Positions 17,284 through 26,098 of a stretch of 41,448 nucleotides of DNA are shown in pieces. The DNA lies in assembly GCA_007132185.1 (NCBI GenBank), contig SLPC01000075.1:1-41448 (forward strand). The letters are read 5' to 3'. This stretch comes from Anaerolineae bacterium (GTDB taxonomy: Bacteria > Chloroflexota > Anaerolineae > UBA1429). Both the position numbers and the translations under genes were made by a program. Numbering within the stretch: position 1 is the stretch's first letter; each line of letters starts with the position of its first letter. Below the pieces are notes generated by a model. The model searched no databases, was not told the origin of the DNA, and saw only the letters and a list, made by a program, of their open reading frames with translations.

Positions 17284-20200
17284 ATGACCCAAACCAGCGC
17301 GCCTTTTTTCATTATGGTTGTGGCTCCTCGGCCCGCCGATGGCTGTGAGGCCTTCTCTTATGCCACGTTGGAGGGCCTGTACGAGGGCATCGAGGCACAG
17401 GGCGCCCAGGTTCAGGTCGAGCATCTGAGACCCGCTATGTGGGACGCTCTGGCGGCGCGGCTGCGCGATCCGCAACAGCCCCGCGTTGATATGCTGGTCG
17501 TGGATGGTGCGTTGGCCCTTGATGATACAGAGGTCATGATTCTGTTCGAGAACGACCAAGAGGCGCAGCAGGTCAAGATCGATACTCTGGCCAATCTATT
17601 GGCCGAGACAGAGGTCGGTGTACCTCTGCTGCATTTATGCCAGGGGGCCGCTGCCGACAACAATGCCCCTGGTGTGGGCCAAGAGCTGGCCGAACGAGCG
17701 CTCAAGCCGGTGGTATGGCTGCAACCCGGTCTTTCGCGGGAACAGTCTGCCGCCTGCATGGGCGAGTTGCTGGCCCAGATCCTGGCGGGGGAGACGCTGA
17801 AAGCCTCGGCCGAGAGCGCCCAACGTGTCATGAAGCAGATTGGTGATGAGAGTAACACAGCAGATCCCATGATCCGGGTCTTGGGTCCCGGGGACAGGCG
17901 CTATGCGCCGCCCGAGGCGCAGAGCTCGGGCATTAGCAAGATCGTGTCTTTCCCGGGGCGCCAGCTAGATGGGCCACTGGAGCAGCTTCCCGCCGCAGGC
18001 CAGCCAGGTGCATTACCTGGTGAGCCACCCTACCAGATGGTAGAGCGCTCCTGCGAGATGGCGGCGCTCGAGGCCTTGCTAGCCTCGGACGAGCCCTCGG
18101 CAGCCTGGATATACGGGTATGACGGAGTGGGCAAGACCACACTGATGGCGCAAGTGGCACGCTGGCTGGTACGCACCGGTCGCTTTGAGCGCGTTGTCTA
18201 TACTGGCATTGGCCGCTCGGGGATGCGGGCATCGGCTCTGTATGATGTGGGCCGCACCCTGCTGGGAGACGAGTTCCGTGTGGGGGAGGATGCCCTCGAG
18301 ACTGTTCTGGCCGCTCTGCAAGAGACCCCGACGCTGGTGATCTGGGACGATTTTCACGCTGTGTTACCTGGCGGAGAACTATCGTCTGACCCGACGTCTC
18401 TGGGCGAGTGGTATCGCCTGGCTGGTCAGTTTGCGACGGCAGGCGCCAGCCGGCTCTGTGTGCTTTCGGACGGGCCAGCCCTGCCGGAGAGCGCTCGGCG
18501 CCTGCAAGGAGTGCGTAGTCTGGAAATTGCCCTGATAAAAGCCCCCCAGGCGACGTCCCTGTTGGTGCAGCTGTGCAACTGGCTAGAAGTCGCTCCCCCC
18601 GAGCCGGCGACGATTCAGACCCTGCTTGGTGCCCTGGGGGAACACCCGCTGGCCTTGCGCATCCTGGCTGCTCAGTTCGCGGATGCCGCGCCAGAGACGG
18701 TGGTGGAGGGGCTCTTGTCGGACTTGCCCGGCCTGGCCTCAGGCGAGGCCCGTTTCCGCAACCAGGCCGTCGAGATCGCCTTTGAGCGTTGCGTCCAGGC
18801 CCTGCCGGAGGCTGTGAGCCAGAGTATTCCCTCTATGGGCCTGTTCGTAGGTGGTTTCACGGAGAATGTCGGCCTCGCTGCCATGGGGTTGGAGCGTGAG
18901 CAGTGGGAGACGGGGTTGACCATGCTCTCCAGGGCGGGCCTCGCGCAGGCGCAGCCCATCGGCGATCTGTCCATTCCCTTTATCTCGGTGCATCCTGTGC
19001 TCAAGCGTCTGGCTCGCCAACGCCTCGATCGGCGCGCCCGCCAAGCCCTGGCCGAAACGTTCGGCAGCCTCTATGTTGGCCTGGCCTCGTGGCTGTTACA
19101 GATGCGCGGAAACGCGCCTGAGCAAGTCGATACTCTGATCTACCATGATCTTGGCAATATGAACATGGCGCTGGAGCTGATCCTCCAAGCCCAGGATCTA
19201 GTGATGGCCGTCAATTATGGTCGGCTCTACACCCAACTCTTGCAGGGGATCGGGTTCGATGGGGAGGCCGACCGTATCGTTGCGCGTGTACAGAAGGCGA
19301 CAAGCGAGGCCGTCCCTCGCGAGGGACCGCTGGGGCGCCCCGGCGTCTTGCTGCTGTGGGATCAGGTAGATCGTATGATAGAGGCCGGCCAGCTAGGCCC
19401 CGCTACCGCTCTGCTTCGGCACCTGGTCGAACGCATGGCCACCCAGGGAGGCCTGAACTATGTCGGGCGAGAGGCCGATTTGGATCGGGCTCGCACCCTA
19501 TACCGTATGGGGTATGTCTACCGCCTCATGCGTCGGCCCGATGTGGCGGTTTCATCGCTCCGGAACAGTTTGGAGACGCTAAAGGATCTGGAACGCGATG
19601 CAGCCGTGCGTCGCCAGCAGGCCGAGATCTATGCCGAGCTGGCCGAGGCTCTGATGATGATGGGGCAGCTTGAGGAGGCGTACCAGGAAGCGCAGCATGG
19701 GCTGGAGACCGCCCAATTGCTGAAAGATACAGCCCTCGTGGGTGGCTTTTATGCACGCCTGGGGGGCATCGACATGCGTCGTGGTCGGGCTGATGAGGCC
19801 AGAGAGAGCTATACGCAGGCGTTGGAACATATGCAGACGGTTGAGGATATCTCTGGGATGGCGGCCATTGAGGGACAACTCGCCAGTCTGGCGATGCGTC
19901 CGCCCGCTGATCACGGAAAGGCCCAAGAGCATCTACAACGCGCACTGGGCTATGCCCGTGAGGCCGAGAATGTTCTGCTCGAAGGACAGTTCCTCGCCCA
20001 GTTGGCCCAGTTAGCGGTGCAGGGTGGTAATCTTGAGGAGGGGGAAGCCCTCTTTAGAGAGACCGTGCGCCTCTATCGAGAGAATCGCATTCCGCCCGGG
20101 CTAGTTGCCACGCAGGCCAACCTGGCAGAGTTATTGCTCCAGCAGGGCCGCACTGACGAGGCCAAGACAGAGGCGGAAGCCGCTCTGGAGGTGGCGCAGA

Positions 20201-20616
20201 GCGCAGGTGGGCCCGAATCGGCACCCTGGGAGCTCTACCTGTTACTGCAGCGCATCGCCCAAGCGCAGAGTCACGATGCTGATGTACTGCGGTGGCGGCT
20301 AGCGACGCAGGATGCGTTCGCTCGCTCGCCCCAGGCAGCGCCGATCCGCAGGCGCTGGCAGCCGGTGATCAAGGCCGTCGTCCAGGGGGTGCGTGGTGAG
20401 ACGATGGATGCCGAGGCCGCCGAGACGATCGAGGAGATGGAGTCCAGGCCCGACTGGCAGGCTCTGGGGCGATCCATTATGCGCATCCTTTCGGGGGAGC
20501 GCGATGAGACGCTCTGGCAGGAGCTGGACCATATGGATGCGGTGATTGTGCACGCTATTCTGGAAGCTCTCGAGGAGGATTCCGAACAAGACGAGGGAGA
20601 CGACCAACAGTCCTAG
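17284..20616 (+). CDS. CHAT-like/STAND NTPase/TPR protein
   Basis: A 1110-residue multidomain protein. Residues about 1-190 look like a CHAT (caspase-family) domain: LLHLCQGAA places Cys119 where CHAT proteases have their SAC cysteine, and the following strand and helices (KPVVWLQPGLS, then LLAQILAGETLKASAESAQRVM) match the CHAT C-terminal half. The usual HFxGHG histidine motif reads VVDGAL (72-77), so the catalytic His is missing. Residues about 250-500 are a STAND/NB-ARC NTPase: P-loop GYDGVGKTT 278-286, Walker B LVIWDDF 351-357, and EHPLALRIL 453-461 as the GxP motif. From about 620 to 1010 helical TPR-like repeats follow. Such proteins sense a ligand, oligomerise and trigger an effector. 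The lipase-like gene follows after 90 bases. The CHAT assignment is moderate, the NTPase and TPR parts are good. Confidence 0.75.
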   Translation: MTQTSAPFFIMVVAPRPADGCEAFSYATLEGLYEGIEAQGAQVQVEHLRPAMWDALAARLRDPQQPRVDMLVVDGALALDDTEVMILFENDQEAQQVKIDTLANLLAETEVGVPLLHLCQGAAADNNAPGVGQELAERALKPVVWLQPGLSREQSAACMGELLAQILAGETLKASAESAQRVMKQIGDESNTADPMIRVLGPGDRRYAPPEAQSSGISKIVSFPGRQLDGPLEQLPAAGQPGALPGEPPYQMVERSCEMAALEALLASDEPSAAWIYGYDGVGKTTLMAQVARWLVRTGRFERVVYTGIGRSGMRASALYDVGRTLLGDEFRVGEDALETVLAALQETPTLVIWDDFHAVLPGGELSSDPTSLGEWYRLAGQFATAGASRLCVLSDGPALPESARRLQGVRSLEIALIKAPQATSLLVQLCNWLEVAPPEPATIQTLLGALGEHPLALRILAAQFADAAPETVVEGLLSDLPGLASGEARFRNQAVEIAFERCVQALPEAVSQSIPSMGLFVGGFTENVGLAAMGLEREQWETGLTMLSRAGLAQAQPIGDLSIPFISVHPVLKRLARQRLDRRARQALAETFGSLYVGLASWLLQMRGNAPEQVDTLIYHDLGNMNMALELILQAQDLVMAVNYGRLYTQLLQGIGFDGEADRIVARVQKATSEAVPREGPLGRPGVLLLWDQVDRMIEAGQLGPATALLRHLVERMATQGGLNYVGREADLDRARTLYRMGYVYRLMRRPDVAVSSLRNSLETLKDLERDAAVRRQQAEIYAELAEALMMMGQLEEAYQEAQHGLETAQLLKDTALVGGFYARLGGIDMRRGRADEARESYTQALEHMQTVEDISGMAAIEGQLASLAMRPPADHGKAQEHLQRALGYAREAENVLLEGQFLAQLAQLAVQGGNLEEGEALFRETVRLYRENRIPPGLVATQANLAELLLQQGRTDEAKTEAEAALEVAQSAGGPESAPWELYLLLQRIAQAQSHDADVLRWRLATQDAFARSPQAAPIRRRWQPVIKAVVQGVRGETMDAEAAETIEEMESRPDWQALGRSIMRILSGERDETLWQELDHMDAVIVHAILEALEEDSEQDEGDDQQS

Positions 20617-20706
20617 ATCGACCTACGCTGTCGCTTCTGGGTTGCCCACCTGCGTTCGATCTGCTTGATTCATCAACACATCGTTATATTGCGCAGGAGA
20701 ACAGGT

Positions 20707-22026
20707 ATGGCTGACCTAAGCAGTGCTTTTGCTAATTGGCTTTTGACCCAACTCGAAAGCCTGCCTACGGGGATGATACGTGACGGCGCTGAGCTTCTCA
20801 CGGCTGATCGCTTGTTGGCCCATATCTTTGAGGGGCGCGAGTCTGCACACGCCCGTGCGTTGTTTCGAACGCCACAAGAGGGCAGCGCGCGCAAAAATAC
20901 GATCCTGATACCCGGCCTGCTGGGCTCTCTTTTAGCCAGCACATGCGGCCTGAGTGTCATGCTCTGGTTCAATCCCATGATCCTCATGGAGGGATATCTG
21001 AACCTGCTGGATCTGGCGGAAGATGGCCGCTCCGACAGGTCCCCCGATGTGAATATCAAGCCGGTGGGCATCGAGAAGATGGGATATCTGGAGTTGATCC
21101 GCACGTTGGCGGCTCACTCACGACTCTATCAATTCCCTTATGATTGGCGCAAGCATATCGAGAGCAATGCCGATCTGTTGCACGATAGTATCTGTCGGTG
21201 GAGCTCGGTCGAGCCTGAACGGCGCTATACCATCGTGGCCCACAGCATGGGCGGGTTAGTGGCAAGGACCTACCTGACGCGCTATCCCCAAGAGGCAGAG
21301 CGCCTGATCGAGCGTGTGATCATGATTGGAACACCGTATAATGGCACTCCCTCAATCATGATGACCTTTACGGAGGAACAGCATCCCGGCCGGCTTGTCA
21401 GCCGTCTGAATGAACAGAACGACATGCTGGGCTTTACAGCGAATCTTCCTTCCTTGTACCAGTTGCTTCCGCCGCCGCCAGAGCTCTATCGCCCAGAATG
21501 GGACTATCCCTTTGACTGGGATATCTATGATGCTGCCACCTGGGGGCTGCCCTGGATACGCCAGGACTATCTGAACGATGCTCGCGCTCTGCATCAGGTA
21601 CTGGATGCCACAGATCCCCAGGTTGAGATGGTAGGTATTGTGGGGTGCCACCAGCGGACTATCAGCCATGTCTCTCTGGACCCGGCCAACCCCGAGGCTC
21701 CTTTGACCTTTCACTATGAGGATTATGGCGCCTCATCGGGCGATGACAAAGTGCCGCTTTGGTCAGCAGGTGACAGCCGACTGAGTATCTACTATGTAGA
21801 AGAAACCCACTCGGGACTTCTAATCAATGAAGAGGTGATGGAGACTGTGATCAACCTGCTCTATGATCAGCCAGCCAAGTTGTCGCAAGAGCTGCCAGAG
21901 CTACGCCAGACGCGTAGAGGTCTGACTGCCATGCCTCTCGTACAGCAGGTGGCCGAACTGCGTGAGCGGATGGAGCAGGGTAGGATCACGCGCAAGGATA
22001 TCGAGCAGTTCTTTTTTGATCGCTGA
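20707..22026 (+). CDS. LCAT/PGAP1-like alpha/beta hydrolase (lipase or acyltransferase)
   Basis: A 439-residue alpha/beta hydrolase. LIPGLLGSLL (67-76) is the oxyanion-side opening of lecithin:cholesterol acyltransferase-like proteins. VAHSMGG gives the GxSxG-like elbow with Ser180. GDDKVP at 345-350 matches the LCAT GDGTVP acid, probably Asp346, and ETHSGLL gives His368. The triad is therefore complete and in order. There is no signal peptide, so it should act in the cytoplasm on lipids or acylated molecules. ATG 20707 is chosen because AGGAG lies 8 bases before it. It lies 90 bases after the STAND gene on the same strand and may be its effector; that link is inference. Confidence 0.78.
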   Translation: MADLSSAFANWLLTQLESLPTGMIRDGAELLTADRLLAHIFEGRESAHARALFRTPQEGSARKNTILIPGLLGSLLASTCGLSVMLWFNPMILMEGYLNLLDLAEDGRSDRSPDVNIKPVGIEKMGYLELIRTLAAHSRLYQFPYDWRKHIESNADLLHDSICRWSSVEPERRYTIVAHSMGGLVARTYLTRYPQEAERLIERVIMIGTPYNGTPSIMMTFTEEQHPGRLVSRLNEQNDMLGFTANLPSLYQLLPPPPELYRPEWDYPFDWDIYDAATWGLPWIRQDYLNDARALHQVLDATDPQVEMVGIVGCHQRTISHVSLDPANPEAPLTFHYEDYGASSGDDKVPLWSAGDSRLSIYYVEETHSGLLINEEVMETVINLLYDQPAKLSQELPELRQTRRGLTAMPLVQQVAELRERMEQGRITRKDIEQFFFDR

Positions 22027-22155
22027 GCCGGCGCCGTCCTTTATCACCGATGATGATGCTCTCTGTGGATTGCCCTGCGCCGTTTTGACAGGCCGTATCC
22101 TCTCCCGTATAGTTGCGCAAGTATTCGAGCTCGCACAAGTCATTGGGAGGGTCGC

Positions 22156-22701
22156 ATGCAGTCACACATCCTGTATCGTGAGAATGTCTCGGTTCGCATC
22201 CGAGTTATTGGCATTTTGCTCTTTGCCGTGGCGACGGCCGTCAGCGCGCGTTTGAGCGCTCTGGTGCCCAACTCGCCCGTTCCCCTCACCATGCAGGTGC
22301 TGGTGGTTGTGCTGAGCGGCCTGGTATTGGGTCCCCGTGATGGCTTTCTGGCGCAAGCGGTCTATCTGCAGGCCATTCTCGCAGGCGCACCCCTTACGGC
22401 AGCAGGGTTGGGGGGTCCTTTGGCCTTTGCCGCGCCGACCGCTGGCTATCTCATCAGCTTTCCGCTGGCGGCTCTTGTGGCAGGGTGGCTGGGCCAACGG
22501 GCCCAGGCAGGTGCATGGCTCTGGCGTGCCCTGGGTAGCATGGCAGCGTTGATCGTGATCTACAGCCTTGGCACGGCCTGGTTGGCGGGCTACGTCGGCG
22601 GCTTGAGCAACGCCTGGGCGCTGGGCGCGGTGCCTTTTATCGGGGCCGACCTGCTCAAGATCCTGATCGTCACGGCTGCCCTCTCGCTCCGCTCCCGTTA
22701 G
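22156..22701 (+). CDS. bioY: BioY-family biotin transporter S component
   Basis: A 181-residue membrane protein with six hydrophobic helices. The family signature is clear: PNSPVPLTMQVLVVVLSGLVLGPRDG, shown here as separate halves, followed by QAVYLQAILAGAPL, GGPLAF and PTAGYLISFP. BioY binds biotin and works alone or with the ECF ATPases and the T protein; those genes are not in the window. GGGAGGG lies just before the ATG. It ends with a strong terminator. It follows the lipase gene after 129 bases but has no clear functional link to it. Confidence 0.9.
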   Translation: MQSHILYRENVSVRIRVIGILLFAVATAVSARLSALVPNSPVPLTMQVLVVVLSGLVLGPRDGFLAQAVYLQAILAGAPLTAAGLGGPLAFAAPTAGYLISFPLAALVAGWLGQRAQAGAWLWRALGSMAALIVIYSLGTAWLAGYVGGLSNAWALGAVPFIGADLLKILIVTAALSLRSR

Positions 22702-22718
22702 CCTCTCATCTGAGAGAC

Positions 22719-22756
22719 AAACTCCCCTCAGTAGGTCTCTACCGGGGGGAGTTTTT
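22719..22756 (+). terminator. Rho-independent terminator after bioY
   Basis: A 9-bp stem (AAACTCCCC 22719-22727 / GGGGAGTTT 22746-22754), with the T-run 22752-22756 forming its end. It overlaps the last codons of the opposing HTH gene. On the minus strand the run AAACTCCCC reversed also ends in GTTT, so it may act weakly both ways. Confidence 0.8.
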
Positions 22757-22996
22757 GCGTCTGGCTCCGGTTGACCGATCAGGCTGGGTATGATGGAATA
22801 TCTTGCGCGCCTGTGGGTATCGGGCCATAACGGCTCGGATGAACCGGATGCCCGGGCGCCGCTTGCCCGAAAAGATCATCGAGAGATGCGATGCCGAAAA
22901 ACCCAGCCTGCGCGCCATTCCCTGCGCGGTCATGTGCTCTTGCCGCATGATTCGCTTGAGAAGGCAGACCAGGGTGGTGACCTCGTCGTCTCGCAT
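22739..22996 (-). CDS. Small XRE-type helix-turn-helix regulator
   Basis: An 85-residue protein that is almost only a DNA-binding domain. Residues 22-49 (MTAQGMARRLGFSASHLSMI and then FSGKRRPG) fit a lambda-repressor-like helix-turn-helix; the tail is basic. ATG 22996 is chosen because GAGGAG lies just before it; an in-frame ATG 18 bases upstream and a longer frame from 23092 lack a better site. The promoter carries a perfect palindrome between -35 and -10, so autorepression or LexA control is likely. The stop codon lies inside the bioY terminator. The gene stands alone and its targets are unknown. Confidence 0.72.
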   Translation of the reverse strand: MRDDEVTTLVCLLKRIMRQEHMTAQGMARRLGFSASHLSMIFSGKRRPGIRFIRAVMARYPQARKIFHHTQPDRSTGARRKNSPR

Positions 22997-23090
22997 CGTT
23001 GGCTCCTCGTACATGGGGCGATGTGGGCGGGCGAGGGCATCTGGCTCGCCGGCCCTGCCTGAATTCTTGCACAGGGTAAACACGCATGAC

Positions 23091-23119
23091 ATTATAGAAC
23101 ATTTGTTCTGTTATGCCAA
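23091..23119 (-). promoter_or_regulatory. Promoter with an embedded GAAC-N4-GTTC palindrome for the HTH gene
   Basis: On the minus strand TTGGCA (23119-23114), a 17-base spacer and a perfect TATAAT (23096-23091). The 14-base perfect palindrome AGAACATTTGTTCT (23096-23109, plus strand) fills the spacer and touches the -10. Its core GAAC-N4-GTTC equals the LexA box of Gram-positive bacteria; it could instead be the operator of the HTH protein itself. The expected leader is about 88 bases. Confidence 0.75.
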
Positions 23120-23157
23120 GCGCCATTCTGTCCCTGTGGTAATTGGATGGAGTGCGA

Positions 23158-25122
23158 TCAGTTGGAGTCAGTGCGCCAGAACCAGATCACGGAGCGATCT
23201 GTGTCGAGAGTGGAGGACAGAGACAAGAGGCCTTCCTCCTGTTGCCAGCCTATGGCCTGCAAGGTGATCGGGGTTGCATCGGCTTGCAGGGTCAGGGGTA
23301 CACTCTGGGTGCCGGCCTGTTTTTGGACCGTCAACTCATAGCGGCACAATGTCCCCTGGCAGAGAAAGAGATCAGGGGGCAACTGATAGGTCAGCGTCAG
23401 GGTATGCTCCTGTCCCGGCGGCACGACCAGCAGCGTTCCGAGGCTGGCGCGTCCTCGCTCTACGCCGACATCGATGTCGGCGATGTCGATCTGAGCGTCA
23501 CTGTCGGTCGCTGCGAGCAGCTCAATCCCTCCAGGTGCCAGCACGCGCACATAGTTCCAGTAGCACTGCTGCGTCAGGGCCTCGTAGGATTCGAGCACCT
23601 GCGGCTCATGCACACAGGCGTCCAGGTCTGCTGTGGCGAGATTGCGATAGGTGAGCCGCAGGGTGGCCGTGGGTGTGTTGCCTGCGAGACTGATCGAATA
23701 CGCAATGCTACGCTCGATCTGGCGGTCTGCCTTGTTATAGCCCAGATTCGAGTCCACCACCGACAAATAGTCGCCATCGCCCTGGTGAATCGCGCCTGTC
23801 CAACCGGCTCGCGTCAGATCGGCACGGGCGTTCTCGCTCTGGAGCGCCCAGGCCTGGATATGGCGTCGCTGCGTGCCCTGAGCCAGGGCGTCGGCCACCT
23901 TTAGCCAATCTCGCAGCGAAAAGTGCCCAAGGCGAGTCACGCCAGCCTGGACAAAGTCGCGGCCGAAATCTTTGCGATGCTGGAGCCATCCCCATAGATT
24001 CACGGTACGATCGGCCAATGAGGCGCCTTCCAACGGAGTTTCCCAAAAGGTCTCTGCCATGGCCAAAAGATTGTCTGCAGTAATAGTCACGCCATAACCG
24101 TCGACATCTAATGGCCCCATAGCCTCTAGCGCCAGATGGAATGCATAGGTATCCAGGGCGATGACGGCATCGACGGGGGTACGATGGTTGGCCTGGTACA
24201 ATGCCGCCAGTACCTGAGCCGATGTGGGCCAGTCGGGTGACCAGTTGGCATCGCGAAAGACGAGGCCCGGGAGTTGCATATGGACAGCCAGGGGTTCGGG
24301 CGCAGGCGGCATAACAAATCCCTCGACCTCGACATCATAGCTACTCATATAGTCATAGGACAGCAGCCGATAGCCCTGCATGTGGACCGCCACCACGCTG
24401 CTGAGAAAGCCACCGGTGGGCCGCAATTCGTCGCTGTTTTGCACTATGACCAAAAAGAGCCGTTCCTCGCCGCCTCCCAACAACTCGGGCGCTAGCAGCA
24501 AGCCATCGACTGCCAAGATTGGCAGGGGAGCAGCGGACGCCAGAGGCTCAGTCGGCCCGGTTAGATCCTGGAGCGCTTCTGACAGGCGCACCGCGCCAGG
24601 ACGAAGGGCCAGCAGGCGCTCGCGGTCGATGCTCAGCCGCGTCAGGGCCTGATCCAGCGGGTCTGTGCGATACTCGAATGGCTCGCCGGGAGCCATCGTT
24701 ACCTGGCCATGCAGCTCTGCGGCGCTTTCCAGCTCCAAGGCAGCCCACCAGGCCGTGGCCGTGAGGCCCACTGCCAGATCCAGGCCCTCGCATCCCAACA
24801 CCCCCAGCCGGTGAGCGGCAGGCCAAAGGGTCTGGCGGGTGAGAAGGCAGGTCGGCGGCCGTGTCAGCCCGGCCATGCCCTGAACGTGTCCCTCGAGCTT
24901 GCCCAGCTCGACGCGCAGCTCTCGGGCAGGCTCTGACTGGACAATTCCGTCCGCGTCCCGAGTTTGCAGCACGAGTCGCGCGGCCCGGGCTACCGCCTGA
25001 CCGTGGCTATAGAGGCCATAGAGTCGATAGCCGATCAGGGCGCTCCAGAGGAGCACACCGATGAGCAGAATTCCAAGCAGGGTACGGGCCCAGCTCTTCC
25101 AGGGAAGCGTCATGAATCGCAT
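23158..25122 (-). CDS. DUF4012 surface protein
   Basis: A 654-residue protein with one N-terminal membrane anchor (about residues 13-34) and a long outside part. The family segments of DUF4012 are clear: IVQNSDELRPTGGFLSSVV, then LVFRDANWSPDWPTSAQVL, TPVDAVIALDTYAF and LEAMGPLDVDGYGV. A C-terminal beta-rich domain follows. DUF4012 genes commonly sit in exopolysaccharide loci of Gram-positive bacteria and Chloroflexota, but the biochemical role is not known. It starts 9 bases after the glycosidase-like gene stop, so the two are co-transcribed together with the sugar transferase. ATG 25113 is an alternative start. Confidence 0.83.
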   Translation of the reverse strand: MRFMTLPWKSWARTLLGILLIGVLLWSALIGYRLYGLYSHGQAVARAARLVLQTRDADGIVQSEPARELRVELGKLEGHVQGMAGLTRPPTCLLTRQTLWPAAHRLGVLGCEGLDLAVGLTATAWWAALELESAAELHGQVTMAPGEPFEYRTDPLDQALTRLSIDRERLLALRPGAVRLSEALQDLTGPTEPLASAAPLPILAVDGLLLAPELLGGGEERLFLVIVQNSDELRPTGGFLSSVVAVHMQGYRLLSYDYMSSYDVEVEGFVMPPAPEPLAVHMQLPGLVFRDANWSPDWPTSAQVLAALYQANHRTPVDAVIALDTYAFHLALEAMGPLDVDGYGVTITADNLLAMAETFWETPLEGASLADRTVNLWGWLQHRKDFGRDFVQAGVTRLGHFSLRDWLKVADALAQGTQRRHIQAWALQSENARADLTRAGWTGAIHQGDGDYLSVVDSNLGYNKADRQIERSIAYSISLAGNTPTATLRLTYRNLATADLDACVHEPQVLESYEALTQQCYWNYVRVLAPGGIELLAATDSDAQIDIADIDVGVERGRASLGTLLVVPPGQEHTLTLTYQLPPDLFLCQGTLCRYELTVQKQAGTQSVPLTLQADATPITLQAIGWQQEEGLLSLSSTLDTDRSVIWFWRTDSN

Positions 25123-25131
25123 CTTTCAGCT

Positions 25132-26055
25132 CTAGGGAGCATCCGGCGCAGCATGCTCGACCCCAGGAATTGTCTGGAGCGCATCACGATAGGCTTTACC
25201 ATAAGGTGTCAATTGATCGGATTGATCATACAGATCGCCATTGAACAGGCCCGATGTATGGCTGGCAAACCAGGCCCACGATTGAACATAATCGGTCTCA
25301 TGTAGCCATCTGACGGTCTCGTGGATATAGGCATTGATGGCCTCGGGGGGCTCATAGCGGGTATCGTGCCGTTCCTGCCCCATAAGCACGCCGAACTCGC
25401 TCAGAACCAGAGGCTTGTCGTCTTCCCCTATGTGAGACATCCACGTCCTGAATGCGATCAAGCGCTGACGGAAGACATCCTGGTCGAGCTGGCTATGGTC
25501 GGGCTCCAGAACATAGTTATGGACGTTCCAGGCATCGATGCGAGGATATGCTCCGTGGGCCTGATGATAGGCCTCGCGAAAGGCCTCGGCCCATTGCCAA
25601 TCGGCATTTGCGATTCCGGCGGACATCAGACGAGCCATCGGATCCGCGCGCTGCGCGATCCGGGCAAAGCGGTGATAAAAGGCAGCATAGGTCGTAGGAG
25701 AGAGATTGTCCTGATAGGGGTCATTGGGTTCGTTACCCACCATCCACCAGCTCCCAGGGTATCTGCGCATGGTCGCGATCAGGCTTGACTCATCATGGTG
25801 GGGCAATGCCACAAAGACCCGATGATGCCTTGTATCGGCCGTGCCAACATAGTGGTAAGCATAGTACCAGACCGTGCCCATCTGATCCAGTGCCTGGGAA
25901 TGGAGGAGCTGTACAGTAACTACTCCTCCTGATGGGCCTAGGACAGTGGGTAGGGGCAGGGAGCGCGCCAGCAGCAAGAGTGCGCTCATGCAGGCAAGGA
26001 CTGCAAGTGAACGTCCTTGCCGAGGCACTGCTCGGGTTGGGGAAGCACCACTCAC
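25132..26055 (-). CDS. Exported or anchored glycoside hydrolase-like TIM-barrel protein
   Basis: A 307-residue protein. Residues 16-33 are a hydrophobic signal or anchor after a basic start. The rest looks like a clan GH-A beta/alpha barrel: WWMVGNEPND puts the acid/base Glu at 109 and LVLSEFG puts the nucleophile Glu at 220; WNVHNYV between them is the usual strand-6 segment. Such enzymes cut beta-linked glycans, but the family (GH39, GH5-like or an Asl1-type core) is unclear. It lies between the sugar transferase gene and the DUF4012 gene in one run and may trim the polysaccharide made there. No strong ribosome-binding site was noted. Confidence 0.7.
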   Translation of the reverse strand: MSGASPTRAVPRQGRSLAVLACMSALLLLARSLPLPTVLGPSGGVVTVQLLHSQALDQMGTVWYYAYHYVGTADTRHHRVFVALPHHDESSLIATMRRYPGSWWMVGNEPNDPYQDNLSPTTYAAFYHRFARIAQRADPMARLMSAGIANADWQWAEAFREAYHQAHGAYPRIDAWNVHNYVLEPDHSQLDQDVFRQRLIAFRTWMSHIGEDDKPLVLSEFGVLMGQERHDTRYEPPEAINAYIHETVRWLHETDYVQSWAWFASHTSGLFNGDLYDQSDQLTPYGKAYRDALQTIPGVEHAAPDAP

Positions 26056-26098
26056 AATACGATCTGTCTCTCGATGCTATGACGGTGGGCTAGCGTGA

